From IMG/VR virus record IMGVR_UViG_3300006735_000123, positions 1 to 31,357 of that record: a DNA stretch of 31,357 nucleotides. One strand, given 5' to 3'. Both the position numbers and the translations under genes were made by a program. The DNA is from a virus. Of the stretch, positions 17,752 to 24,221 are shown one piece after another. Numbering within the stretch: the first letter of the stretch is position 1; each line of letters opens with the position of its first letter. The notes under the pieces are model-generated. The model was not told the DNA's origin. It made no database searches and saw only the letters and a program-made list of their open reading frames with translations.

Positions 17752-18999
17752 ATGACCTACACTGCTTCGCAAACCGCTTTCGTCTCTGCTCTCCAGTCCG
17801 CTGCTGCTGCTGGTGAGATCTCCGATCTCTGCAACGCTAACGAGTTGATCAAGGTTGCCAACTCCATTGGTAAAGCCTGTATCCCGTTGTGGGTGCGTCG
17901 AAACGAATCTCTCAAGGCCGGTCGCGGTCTGTGGAACATCAAGCCGCTTCTCGATGGTGATCAGAAGATCAATCCTCTTGACGTTCCGCAATCGTATGCC
18001 CCTGCTCCTGCTGCGACTCCCGCTCCTGCGGTGAAGTCCGCTCCCACCATCCCCACTGCACCGAGTGCCCCAGTGTCCACCGAGTTCACCAACACTACGC
18101 TGGTGCCTTCGAAGATGGATACTTACGTCCCGTGGGGTCACCACACCGATATCGAAACCATTCTCAAGTCGGGCCACTTCGCTCCGATCTTCGTGACTGG
18201 TCTCTCCGGTAACGGTAAGACCACCATGATTGAGCAGGCTTGCGCCCGCCTCAAGCGTGAGTTCTACCGCGTCAACATCACCGCCCAAACTGATGAGGAT
18301 GATCTCCTCGGTGGTTTCCGTCTCATCGATGGTAACACCGTGTGGTGTGATGGTCCCGTGATCCGTGCGATGAAGGCTGGCGGTGTCCTGCTTCTCGACG
18401 AGATCGACCTTGGTGGTCATCTCATGATGTGTCTCCAGCCCGTCCTTGAGGGCAAGGGTGTCTACGTCAAGAAGATCAACGAGTGGGTCCAGCCCGCCGC
18501 TGGTTTCACCATCCTCGCTACTGCGAACACCAAGGGCCAGGGTGACGATACTGGTAAGTTCTCCGGTACGGGCATGATGAACGAAGCCATGCTCGACCGT
18601 TTCCACTTCACGATGGAGCAGCCGTATGCTACTGCTTCCACTGAGCGGAAGATCCTGCTCAAGAACATGTCGAAGTGGAACATGGATATTGCCAAGGACG
18701 GCGATAACTACCAGTTCGCCGACATGCTCACCAAGTGGGCTGATACCATCCGCCAGACTTTCTTGCAGGGTGGTTGCAGCGAGATCATCACCACTCGACG
18801 CTTGGAGCGTATCGTCGAGGCCTTCGCGATCTTCGGTGATCGTATGAAGGCAATCAAGATGTCAGTCGCCCGCTTCGATGAGGAAACTCAGAGCGACTTC
18901 ACCCGTCTCTACGAGAAGATCGATGTCAACGTGTCGATCCCTGAAGAGACTACCACCACCGGGCCCCTCAACGTGGAGAACAACGAATGCCCCTATTGA
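17752..18999 (+). CDS. MoxR/CobS-like AAA+ ATPase
   Basis: A 415-residue AAA+ protein. Residues 1-115 are a variable N-terminal region ending in a Pro/Ala-rich linker. The ATPase core has Walker A GLSGNGKTT (150-158), Walker B LLLDEID (D216, E217), sensor-1 TILATANT, and an arginine-finger-region MLDRFHF. The order and TANT signature fit the MoxR/CobS clade, which partners VWA proteins such as the one at 14943. It probably forms a hexamer that unfolds or remodels a target recruited by the VWA partner. It has its own copy of the operon's palindromic promoter and leader. Members of this clade are common in T4-like marine phages, with no firmly known target. Confidence 0.9.
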   Translation: MTYTASQTAFVSALQSAAAAGEISDLCNANELIKVANSIGKACIPLWVRRNESLKAGRGLWNIKPLLDGDQKINPLDVPQSYAPAPAATPAPAVKSAPTIPTAPSAPVSTEFTNTTLVPSKMDTYVPWGHHTDIETILKSGHFAPIFVTGLSGNGKTTMIEQACARLKREFYRVNITAQTDEDDLLGGFRLIDGNTVWCDGPVIRAMKAGGVLLLDEIDLGGHLMMCLQPVLEGKGVYVKKINEWVQPAAGFTILATANTKGQGDDTGKFSGTGMMNEAMLDRFHFTMEQPYATASTERKILLKNMSKWNMDIAKDGDNYQFADMLTKWADTIRQTFLQGGCSEIITTRRLERIVEAFAIFGDRMKAIKMSVARFDEETQSDFTRLYEKIDVNVSIPEETTTTGPLNVENNECPY

Positions 19000-19178
19000 T
19001 TGATGTAAAGCAGAACGTCCCCGAACTTCCCGACTTTGATCTGGAGTTCGTGGTAGAGCCCACTGAGGAAGAACTCAAGGAAGCGGATGAATGGCCGCCC
19101 TCACAAGATCTTCCCTACGAACCTGAAGACTCATTCGACCTCGACCCTTACGACCGCCCTTCCAACTGGAGCAACTGA
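18987..19178 (+). CDS. Small acidic protein of unknown function
   Basis: A 63-residue, strongly acidic and Pro-rich protein (FVVEPTEEELKEADEWPP, EPEDSFDLDPYDRPS), likely disordered. It overlaps the AAA+ gene by 13 nt and is followed 3 nt later by another gene, which supports it as a real translated member of the operon. No motif is recognised. It may be an adaptor or inhibitor of the AAA+/VWA pair, but only proximity suggests that. Confidence 0.6.
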   Translation: MPLLIDVKQNVPELPDFDLEFVVEPTEEELKEADEWPPSQDLPYEPEDSFDLDPYDRPSNWSN

Positions 19179-19181
19179 CCT

Positions 19182-19589
19182 ATGAACGAAGCCCTCACCG
19201 CCGAAGTCATCCGCAACAACATCAACGCTAAGGACAACCACTGGATCTACCGATCACTTCTCGTCCTGCGTAAGGCCCAGATCGAGGATGCCAAACTCTT
19301 TCGCAAGTCCCTCACTGAATCAACTGGAGACCGTGTAGAGAACCGCAACTCCGCAGGGTACTGGTTGGAATGGATCACCGAGGGACACCTCAACCGTTCG
19401 TCCGACATCTTCGATGTCACAAAGGCACAGGAAGATCGTGAGTTGGATCTCATGAAGAGGAACCTCTCGCGTGAGCATCTCGACAACGCGGTTGCCCTCT
19501 TGACGAATCCCTGTGTGTCTGACTGCATTGCGAACTATGTGAACATGGGCAAGTTCAAGACAACTCAAGATCTGGATACGGTTGCGTAA
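19182..19589 (+). CDS. Helical protein of unknown function
   Basis: A 135-residue protein, mostly helical and charged, with two Cys near the C-terminus (NPCVSDCIANYV). No membrane segment or catalytic motif is visible. It is the last gene of the AAA+ operon, 3 nt after the small acidic gene. The 144-nt gap that follows holds a candidate terminator and the next promoter. Confidence 0.6.
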   Translation: MNEALTAEVIRNNINAKDNHWIYRSLLVLRKAQIEDAKLFRKSLTESTGDRVENRNSAGYWLEWITEGHLNRSSDIFDVTKAQEDRELDLMKRNLSREHLDNAVALLTNPCVSDCIANYVNMGKFKTTQDLDTVA

Positions 19590-19645
19590 GTGCGACCCCC
19601 CTTCCGAACAGTGCCACGGCAAAAAGTCCGGTAAGGTTCCATAGG

Positions 19646-19686
19646 GTCTAGACCCCGCAAGTCATTTTCCCTTCTCAGACTTTTTT
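19646..19686 (+). terminator. Candidate terminator after the AAA+ operon
   Basis: A short stem AAGTC (19659-19663) pairs with GACTT (19678-19682) and is followed by a T-tract reaching 19686. Just upstream is the 12-nt palindrome GGGTCTAGACCC, which could add a second hairpin. The stem is only 5 bp, so strength is uncertain, but it lies between an operon end and a new promoter. Confidence 0.45.
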
Positions 19687-19697
19687 CTCCACACCCC

Positions 19698-19726
19698 TTG
19701 CATCCCTCAAACACTTCTGGTAGAAT
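19698..19726 (+). promoter_or_regulatory. Promoter placing the start codon at or next to +1 (leaderless candidate)
   Basis: TTGCAT (19698-19703), a 17-nt spacer and TAGAAT (19721-19726). Transcription should begin 7-8 nt later, at 19733-19734, and the ATG of the next gene starts at 19734. There is no ribosome binding site before that ATG. The transcript is therefore predicted to be leaderless. Confidence 0.55.
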
Positions 19727-19733
19727 CTTCAAC

Positions 19734-20177
19734 ATGAACATGAAACCGCTGATCAAAGACAACTGGTACAAGAAAGCACCTCACCCGGTGATTCAAAGAT
19801 GTTACCAACTGGCAACATGGGAAGAGAACAAGGGTGCCCACTTCCTTGTCAACACCGAAGCAAGGGAGATCTGGATTCACCGACACACTCCGGGTCTTGA
19901 TGATGTCGTTCGTATCTCTCTGATTCGTGTGGACGAGCATGGTAATGCCCTCTTCAACAGTCCTAACTTCGAACTGAATGTCTTGGAGGGACGAGATCTC
20001 TGGAACGATCATGTTGCTGGAGGGGCACAACACCTGAGACTCTTGGGTGGATCCCCGAACCGATACGACGAATACATTGAACTTGACCCACTAGAATACG
20101 ATGGGTACGAACCCCTGAATGACCCTGTAGTCATGTGTCATGAGATCGAAAACCAAATCGAAATGGAAACAGAATGA
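19734..20177 (+). CDS. Unknown protein, probably from a leaderless mRNA
   Basis: A 147-residue protein (MNMKPLIKDNWYKK...). It is rich in Asp, Glu, His and aromatic residues; the C-terminus ELDPLEYDGYEP...EIENQIEMETE is acidic. No family recognised. A longer in-frame start at 19698 lies inside the promoter and is rejected. ATG 19734 or ATG 19740 is the likely start. It heads a series of overlapping small genes that runs to 21521. Confidence 0.65.
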   Translation: MNMKPLIKDNWYKKAPHPVIQRCYQLATWEENKGAHFLVNTEAREIWIHRHTPGLDDVVRISLIRVDEHGNALFNSPNFELNVLEGRDLWNDHVAGGAQHLRLLGGSPNRYDEYIELDPLEYDGYEPLNDPVVMCHEIENQIEMETE

Positions 20178-20548
20178 ACAACACACAAAACGAAATGATT
20201 GAAGTCCTTCCCAAGTTGGTTCGCTCAGAGATCCGTGATCACCTTCTCAGTAAAGGCATCGCGGAGAAAGTCGAGGTTCATTACACCAACGACACCGAGA
20301 CCTACCGTGCAATGCTCAAATCCAAGTTGATGGAAGAGGCAGGCGAAGTCATCGGAGCGAACACTCGCGATTCCATGCAGGAAGAGATCGGTGACCTTAT
20401 GGAAGTTCTCGACGCACTGATCAAGACCTATGGTCTCAACAAGGCAGACATCGCATCCACGAAGGATGCAAAGCGAGAACGTAGCGGTGGATTCGAATAC
20501 CCCGGAACCATCATGACAGGCATTCAATACACTGGAGATTCACAATGA
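20174..20548 (+). CDS. MazG-like nucleotide pyrophosphohydrolase
   Basis: A 124-residue all-alpha NTP pyrophosphatase-type protein. The metal-binding helices are visible as KLMEEAGEVIGA (E54, E55, E58) and EEIGDLMEVLDAL (E70/E71, D74), the ExxE...ExxD pattern of MazG/HisE-like enzymes. The C-terminal KRERSGGFEYPG matches the KR-x-x-GGF ending of the phage and bacterial predicted phosphoribosyl-ATP-pyrophosphohydrolase-like subgroup. Such enzymes hydrolyse non-canonical or regulatory nucleotides. It overlaps the preceding stop by ATGA coupling. Confidence 0.8.
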   Translation: MNNTQNEMIEVLPKLVRSEIRDHLLSKGIAEKVEVHYTNDTETYRAMLKSKLMEEAGEVIGANTRDSMQEEIGDLMEVLDALIKTYGLNKADIASTKDAKRERSGGFEYPGTIMTGIQYTGDSQ

Positions 20549-20712
20549 AAACACACGGATACGAATGGCTTGTATTCGGACTGCTTCTATGGGTTGCAGT
20601 CATGAATGAATGGTGGTGGATTGCATCACTCACCACATGGACTCTTCTCTTCACTCTTATTCTTGCATTCCTCAAAGGAGCATCGACCCGTGATCTACCA
20701 CCGAACGATTGA
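20545..20712 (+). CDS. Small two-TM membrane protein
   Basis: A 55-residue protein read from an ATG that overlaps the upstream stop (ATGA). It reads MKTHGYEWLVFGLLLWVAVM, then NEWWWIASLTTWTLLFTLIL, then a polar tail ending LPPND. Two hydrophobic helices (about 8-20 and 23-43) are separated by an NEWWW turn. No family is recognised. It overlaps the next gene's GTG start by 23 nt. Confidence 0.6.
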   Translation: MKTHGYEWLVFGLLLWVAVMNEWWWIASLTTWTLLFTLILAFLKGASTRDLPPND

Positions 20713-21058
20713 GAACACTGACACGCACTACAAGACTCTCTGGAGTGATGAGAGTCAGACACGATTCTTCGTGGTCTCTGCGACCGATGATCCTCATATC
20801 GGAGTCAACGAGACCATGTGCTTCGCTTCTGACAGCGAGGGACAGATCATTTCCTGGCGAGACCTTGCAGAGACTCATCCTGCCGTGCGAAGTAACGCGG
20901 AACATGAGACTCTCGCATCACAAGCGTACGACGAGTCCGCGAAGGAAGTCATGGGAATTTCAGGAGGCCGAGCAGAAGAGCGAGACCTCAGAGAATCAAT
21001 GGGCATGGGCCTGTTCAACCACGCATACGCATTGGGTTACATCAAGGAGACTAACTGA
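20690..21058 (+). CDS. Unknown protein with GTG start
   Basis: A 122-residue protein beginning VIYHRTIENTDTHYK. I choose the GTG at 20690 because AAGGAG lies 9 nt upstream and upstream ATG codons in this frame fall inside the membrane-protein gene with no ribosome binding site. The C-terminus (ERDLRESMGMGLFNHAYALG) is helical and Gly/Met-rich. No family recognised. Its stop overlaps the next start. Confidence 0.6.
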   Translation: MIYHRTIENTDTHYKTLWSDESQTRFFVVSATDDPHIGVNETMCFASDSEGQIISWRDLAETHPAVRSNAEHETLASQAYDESAKEVMGISGGRAEERDLRESMGMGLFNHAYALGYIKETN

Positions 21059-21255
21059 TGACCACCAGCACAAGCATTGACCTTACCAACACCATCACTT
21101 GCTACGGACTCTATGAAGTCCACAACGAAGCAGGGTATATCTACGAGAAGCGTCTTGCAGTCTACTCAGACATCGCGGAAGCACGATCAACTGCTCAGTC
21201 TCTTGAGGGACGTATGATGATCGTTCGTGAGATCCCGGTTCTGGAGTCTGCATGA
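21058..21255 (+). CDS. Small unknown protein
   Basis: A 65-residue protein with predicted strand/helix mix (YGLYEVHNEAGYIYEKRLAVYSD...) and no recognised motif. Start and stop both overlap neighbours (ATGA coupling on each side), which is the main support for it being a gene. Confidence 0.6.
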   Translation: MTTSTSIDLTNTITCYGLYEVHNEAGYIYEKRLAVYSDIAEARSTAQSLEGRMMIVREIPVLESA

Positions 21256-21521
21256 TGACTTCCTCTTCGGTTCAAGGAGAACCGTATCTGACCTCCAACG
21301 TGACCACCACGGTCATGCACGGTCTTACGGACTCCTCAGGCAACCATGTGGTTGTCCGTGTGATGAATGATGGCATCTCCGTGTGTTGCGGGGATGCAGA
21401 GTGGAGAGGGAGAGTCGTTGATCTTCTTCCAGAGGTAAACAAAAATGTCCATGAAACAACCGACGAAACTTTATTCAGTCAACATTCCGGCAGCGGCAGC
21501 GGGCGCGTTCCGCGTGGGTAA
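21252..21521 (+). CDS. Small unknown protein overlapping the methyltransferase-like gene
   Basis: An 89-residue protein. The first 63 residues look like a real beta-rich fold (TTTVMHGLTDSSGNHVVVRV...GDAEWRGRVVDLLPEV). The last 25 residues (ETTDETLFSQHSGSGSG...) are encoded inside the next gene in another frame, an unusual 77-nt overlap. The tail may be a by-product of the missing earlier stop. Function unknown. Confidence 0.5.
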   Translation: MMTSSSVQGEPYLTSNVTTTVMHGLTDSSGNHVVVRVMNDGISVCCGDAEWRGRVVDLLPEVNKNVHETTDETLFSQHSGSGSGRVPRG

Positions 21522-22005
21522 ACCCCATCGTCTAGGAGATACTCACTTGTACCACGGGGAGACCTCAATCATGAGCGACCGGGCCTTAGAGTTTGCGGAA
21601 GCGATTCCGTTCCTCGATGCCGCACACGGAGATGTCCTGTGTGCAGGCCTTGGACTTGGTGTGTTGCACAAGGCACTCATGGAGAACGAGAAGGTTCGTT
21701 CAGTCACCATCGTCGAGAAGTATCAGGATGTGATCGACCTTGTGTGGGATCACTGTGAGAAGGATGATCGCTTTCGATTGATCAATGCAGACATCTATGA
21801 TGTTCACTTCGACAAGAACAATGATCTCTTTGACGTTGGTTGGTTCGACTCATGGACATCGGAGACTGGTGAACCAGACAACCCGCTTGATCCTTACAAC
21901 TACCAGAAGGACATGCTAGAGCGTTTCGAACCATTCGTGAAAGAGATGTTCTTCTGGAAGGACTATCGAGAGTGCGATTGGATTGAACAGATTGAACAAG
22001 ATTGA
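21445..22005 (+). CDS. Class I SAM-dependent methyltransferase-like protein (spermidine-synthase-like fold)
   Basis: A 186-residue Rossmann-type protein. Motif I is GDVLCAGLGLGVLHKAL (62-78), then VRSVTIVEKYQDVIDLV supplies the acidic residue (E91) that binds the SAM ribose. RFRLINADIYD is the next motif and DVGWFDSW follows the strand that usually carries the catalytic site. It lacks a clear NPPY/DPPY, so DNA N6-adenine or N4-cytosine activity is not indicated; the substrate is unknown. AGAGG lies 9 nt before the ATG. A tRNA follows 4 nt after its stop. Confidence 0.75.
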   Translation: MSMKQPTKLYSVNIPAAAAGAFRVGKPHRLGDTHLYHGETSIMSDRALEFAEAIPFLDAAHGDVLCAGLGLGVLHKALMENEKVRSVTIVEKYQDVIDLVWDHCEKDDRFRLINADIYDVHFDKNNDLFDVGWFDSWTSETGEPDNPLDPYNYQKDMLERFEPFVKEMFFWKDYRECDWIEQIEQD

Positions 22006-22009
22006 TGAC

Positions 22010-22083
22010 GGCGGTGTAGCCCAATCGGCAGAGGCAATGGATTCAAAATCCATACAGTGTGGGTTCGAGTCCCACCACCGCTA
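22010..22083 (+). tRNA. tRNA-Leu(CAA), with short variable loop
   Basis: A full cloverleaf. Acceptor GGCGGTG pairs with CACCGCT (G-T at the first pair), the D stem is GCC/GGC, the anticodon stem ATGGA/TCCAT has loop TTCAAAA (anticodon CAA, reading TTG), the T arm is GTGGG-TTCGAGT-CCCAC, and the discriminator is A. CCA is not encoded. The variable region is only 5 nt (ACAGT), whereas bacterial leucine tRNAs normally have a long variable arm, so aminoacylation identity is uncertain. Confidence 0.9.
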
Positions 22084-22104
22084 TTGATGATGAAAGGATT
22101 TGAA

Positions 22105-22314
22105 ATGAATTGTTTTGATTGTGGTAACAAGATCCCCGAAGCACGACTGCAAGCGGTTCCCGATACTGAGTATTGTGTGAACTGTGCAGACAAGCACACG
22201 GAACCCGTGGTTGGTAGAATGATCTACAATCACAAGACTGCCGGTGAGGTAATCTTTGCGAGAGGTAAAGAGAACATTCGACGGTTGAATCGAGAGTATG
22301 CAAGGGCCCGTTGA
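22105..22314 (+). CDS. DksA/TraR-type zinc finger protein
   Basis: A 69-residue protein starting MNCFDCGNKIPEARLQAVPD, the DksA/TraR C4 zinc finger: C3 and C6, then C24 and C27 (YCVNC). DksA-family proteins bind the RNA polymerase secondary channel; phage and plasmid mini-forms (TraR type) can alter host transcription without ppGpp. The coiled-coil half of DksA is missing. AAGGA lies 8 nt upstream of this ATG; an earlier in-frame start lies inside the tRNA and is rejected. Confidence 0.85.
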   Translation: MNCFDCGNKIPEARLQAVPDTEYCVNCADKHTEPVVGRMIYNHKTAGEVIFARGKENIRRLNREYARAR

Positions 22315-22394
22315 TGTTGATTGTTCTTCTTCTCGGCTGGATAGCACTCTTTCTCTACTTTACCTACTGCCAATGGAGCGATGAAAACGAATGA
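22314..22394 (+). CDS. 26-residue membrane peptide
   Basis: Reads MLIVLLLGWIALFLYFTYCQ then WSDENE-stop. One hydrophobic helix with an acidic tail. Its ATG overlaps the upstream stop and its stop overlaps the lysozyme-like gene's start, the same ATGA coupling used by the neighbouring genes, which supports translation. It could be a tiny lysis or envelope peptide, given the lysozyme next door. Confidence 0.5.
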   Translation: MLIVLLLGWIALFLYFTYCQWSDENE

Positions 22395-22807
22395 AATATG
22401 TAATGATTGTAATGTTGATGTTGACACTGACCGACCGTGCTACTGCGGTTACCGATAAGGAGATGGATCGTGTACTTGCTGCTATTCGTATTGTTGAGTC
22501 TAACAATAATCCTGATGCTGTGGGCGACTCGGGGAATGCTATCGGCGTTTATCAGATTTGGACTTCTTATTGGAAAGATGCTACTGAACGCAGTGGTATT
22601 GGTGGTGTGTATCTGGATTGCTATAAGCCTGCTTACGCTGATCGTATCGTCCGTGCATACATGGCTAGATACGCAACCGACCGGCGTCTTGGGCGCCCTG
22701 TGACGATGGAAGACATCGCCCGCATTCACAATGGTGGGCCAAACGGATACAAGAAAAAAGCAACTCTCAAGTATTGGGAGAAAGTCAAGAAGGAATTGAA
22801 CCGATGA
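22391..22807 (+). CDS. Secreted lysozyme / lytic transglycosylase-like endolysin
   Basis: A 138-residue protein. Residues 1-19 are a signal sequence (MKYVMIVMLMLTLTDRATA), so export by the host Sec system is likely. The mature part has RIVESNNNPDAVGD (catalytic Glu candidate E36), GNAIGVYQI, and later DIARIHNGGPNGYKK with YWEKV, the pattern of SLT/lysozyme-fold phage muramidases. It would cleave cell-wall glycan from the periplasmic side without needing a holin for transport. It overlaps both neighbours, a 26-residue membrane peptide and a 64-residue two-TM protein, which may form a lysis set. Confidence 0.75.
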   Translation: MKYVMIVMLMLTLTDRATAVTDKEMDRVLAAIRIVESNNNPDAVGDSGNAIGVYQIWTSYWKDATERSGIGGVYLDCYKPAYADRIVRAYMARYATDRRLGRPVTMEDIARIHNGGPNGYKKKATLKYWEKVKKELNR

Positions 22808-22998
22808 AAAGTTTTCTATACGTTTTTCTAATCACATTCGTGGTCGCATTGATCGCGTTTCCCCTCTCTGCTCTGTCATTCTGGTTGGTATCATTCCTCT
22901 TGGATACGCTTGGATACTGGGGAACAGTGGGACTCTCAACGATCATGTGTTGTCTTCGTGTCATCCTTGACAAAAGCATCTGGAAGGAATTCTCTTGA
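22804..22998 (+). CDS. Small two-TM membrane protein, possible holin
   Basis: A 64-residue protein (MKSFLYVFLITFVVALIAF...). Two hydrophobic helices (about 3-31 and 37-52) and a charged C-terminus (RVILDKSIWKEFS), the size and layout of class II holins. It is ATGA-coupled to the lysozyme-like gene, which supports a lysis role. Holins are too diverse to confirm by sequence alone. Confidence 0.6.
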   Translation: MKSFLYVFLITFVVALIAFPLSALSFWLVSFLLDTLGYWGTVGLSTIMCCLRVILDKSIWKEFS

Positions 22999-23291
22999 AT
23001 ATCGAAAACCAACTTGGAACAACTTGCTACATCAGTGATGCTCTAACAGGCATCGAAGTATCTGCTCTACTTGCACACAAGGTTGCAACATCAGACAAAC
23101 TCACAGTGGATAGCATCAACACAACGATTGACATTCTTAGCAATGAAGATGCACAGACAGTGAACAGTTTCGTTGACATTGCATCGGCAACAGGCATGGT
23201 CAGTGAGGAAGAAGAGGAGATTCTCATACACAATCTTCAAGTGATTGATGACAGTCTACAGACGATGGAAGAACGTCTCAGAAATTTTTGA
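22995..23291 (+). CDS. Unknown acidic helical protein (TTG start)
   Basis: A 98-residue protein starting at TTG 22995, which overlaps the upstream TGA. GGAAGGAA lies 7 nt upstream and supports this start. The sequence is acidic and helical (ALLAHKVATSDKLTVDSINT; EEEEEILIHNLQVIDDSLQT) with no motif recognised. Confidence 0.55.
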   Translation: MNIENQLGTTCYISDALTGIEVSALLAHKVATSDKLTVDSINTTIDILSNEDAQTVNSFVDIASATGMVSEEEEEILIHNLQVIDDSLQTMEERLRNF

Positions 23292-23300
23292 TAAAGGGTG

Positions 23301-23328
23301 TTGACACATTCTTATCACAGGGTACAAT
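23301..23328 (+). promoter_or_regulatory. Sigma70-type promoter (TTGACA-16-TACAAT)
   Basis: TTGACA at 23301-23306 and TACAAT at 23323-23328 with a 16-nt spacer. Transcription is expected near 23335, giving an 18-nt leader that holds GGAG just ahead of the ATG at 23353. It drives the unit containing the GroES-like gene. Confidence 0.85.
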
Positions 23329-23352
23329 TACTATTCACAAATGGAGAAACCC

Positions 23353-23616
23353 ATGAATCACAACAGTATCAAATTCCACAGGCTTGGTCACGCAGGAACT
23401 CCAGCAAACCCATGCTTAGACTTCGTTCGGGATGAAGAGGGTAACCCCTCCGTTGCGTTCTCTGGATTCGATTCCAAAGAACAATGTGATGCTTTTGATA
23501 TCACGGATCTTGATCGAGTGATTGAGATGCTCAATGAAGCAAGGGCAATGCTAGACTATGAAAACAAGAAGTCGAATACGCCCGCATTCGATTTCAATAC
23601 ACCGGAGAATTGCTGA
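23353..23616 (+). CDS. Small unknown protein
   Basis: An 87-residue acidic protein (MNHNSIKFHRLGHAGTPANP...), containing DLDRVIEMLNEARAMLD, a likely amphipathic helix. The ATG at 23353 is chosen over 23341 because GGAG (23343-23346) is correctly spaced from it. The stop overlaps the GroES-like start (TGATG). No family recognised. Confidence 0.6.
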   Translation: MNHNSIKFHRLGHAGTPANPCLDFVRDEEGNPSVAFSGFDSKEQCDAFDITDLDRVIEMLNEARAMLDYENKKSNTPAFDFNTPENC

Positions 23617-23942
23617 TGACAGAAGGAATGGAAATCATCTACGACTACGCACCAGAGGACTTTGAACCACATGGAGAGTCTGTAGTAGTCAAGAGAGATG
23701 ATGATGTCGAGAAGACAGAAGCAGGTATTATCTTTCCGAACAACAAGGTCCGGTGGACCGGAACCATCCACGCAATGGGTGATGGTAAGCGTTGCAAGGA
23801 ACTACAGGAAAATGGTCTGATGGACGTTGGTGATCGTGTCGTCGTCTGGCCTGAAAAGTATTACACGGTTGCAGATGATCCAAAGTACATGCTCATGAAC
23901 GTGAACAAAGTCTTGGGTCGTATTCAAAAGGCCTCTTCTTGA
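23616..23942 (+). CDS. GroES-like co-chaperonin
   Basis: A 108-residue Cpn10-fold protein. Seen: ESVVVKRDDDVEKTEAGIIF (the N-terminal strand and mobile-loop region), WTGTIHAMGDGKR (the GxVxAxGxG strand), VGDRVVVWPEKY and a C-terminal MNVNKVLGRI, all in GroES order. It would cap host GroEL; many tailed phages, such as T4 with gp31, encode their own to fold the capsid protein. GroEL is not in this window. The ATG at 23616 has GGAG 8 nt upstream, so a TTG two codons earlier is rejected. Confidence 0.85.
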   Translation: MTEGMEIIYDYAPEDFEPHGESVVVKRDDDVEKTEAGIIFPNNKVRWTGTIHAMGDGKRCKELQENGLMDVGDRVVVWPEKYYTVADDPKYMLMNVNKVLGRIQKASS

Positions 23943-23965
23943 GGTCGAACATAAGGAGGAGCATT

Positions 23966-24160
23966 ATGGCTTCTAAGAACTGCCCTGTTATGGGCGAATG
24001 TGAAAAGGACATCGTGTCCAGTACTCTTGGCAAGATTGGTGTGTGTCGTTCGATGCTCATCACCCTCGCACTTCTGCCCTTTTCTTGGGACGGTGTTGTT
24101 TGGGTTGCCTCTTCACTCAAGTCCGTTTGGGACGCAGCGACTTCCGCAGTCGGTTCCTGA
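23966..24160 (+). CDS. Small unknown protein with a hydrophobic segment
   Basis: A 64-residue protein. AAGGAGG lies 8 nt before the ATG, one of the strongest ribosome binding sites in the window. Three Cys are near the N-terminus (NCPVMGEC...VC), followed by a hydrophobic stretch (SMLITLALLPFSWDGVVWVA) that may insert in or lie on the membrane. No family recognised. Confidence 0.6.
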   Translation: MASKNCPVMGECEKDIVSSTLGKIGVCRSMLITLALLPFSWDGVVWVASSLKSVWDAATSAVGS

Positions 24161-24187
24161 GTGTTGAAAAAACTTTGAGAAAGTCTC

Positions 24188-24215
24188 TTGACAGTGTTGA
24201 CATCGGTGGTACAAT
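24188..24215 (+). promoter_or_regulatory. Sigma70-type promoter of the structured-leader unit
   Basis: TTGACA (24188-24193), 16-nt spacer, TACAAT (24210-24215). A second TTGACA lies at 24197 within the spacer but is too close to the -10. Transcription is expected near 24222, about 248 nt before the coding start of the winged-helix gene. Confidence 0.85.
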
Positions 24216-24221
24216 AACCGT

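Noticed and set aside
14943-18999. A true cobaltochelatase (CobS/CobT)
   Set aside because: No CobN is present, and the VWA protein has an N-terminal HEVGH protease motif. A MoxR/VWA remodelling pair is the safer reading.
20606-20689. N-terminal extension of the 20690 gene from ATG 20606
   Set aside because: That segment overlaps the two-TM membrane protein in another frame and has no ribosome binding site, while GTG 20690 follows AAGGAG.
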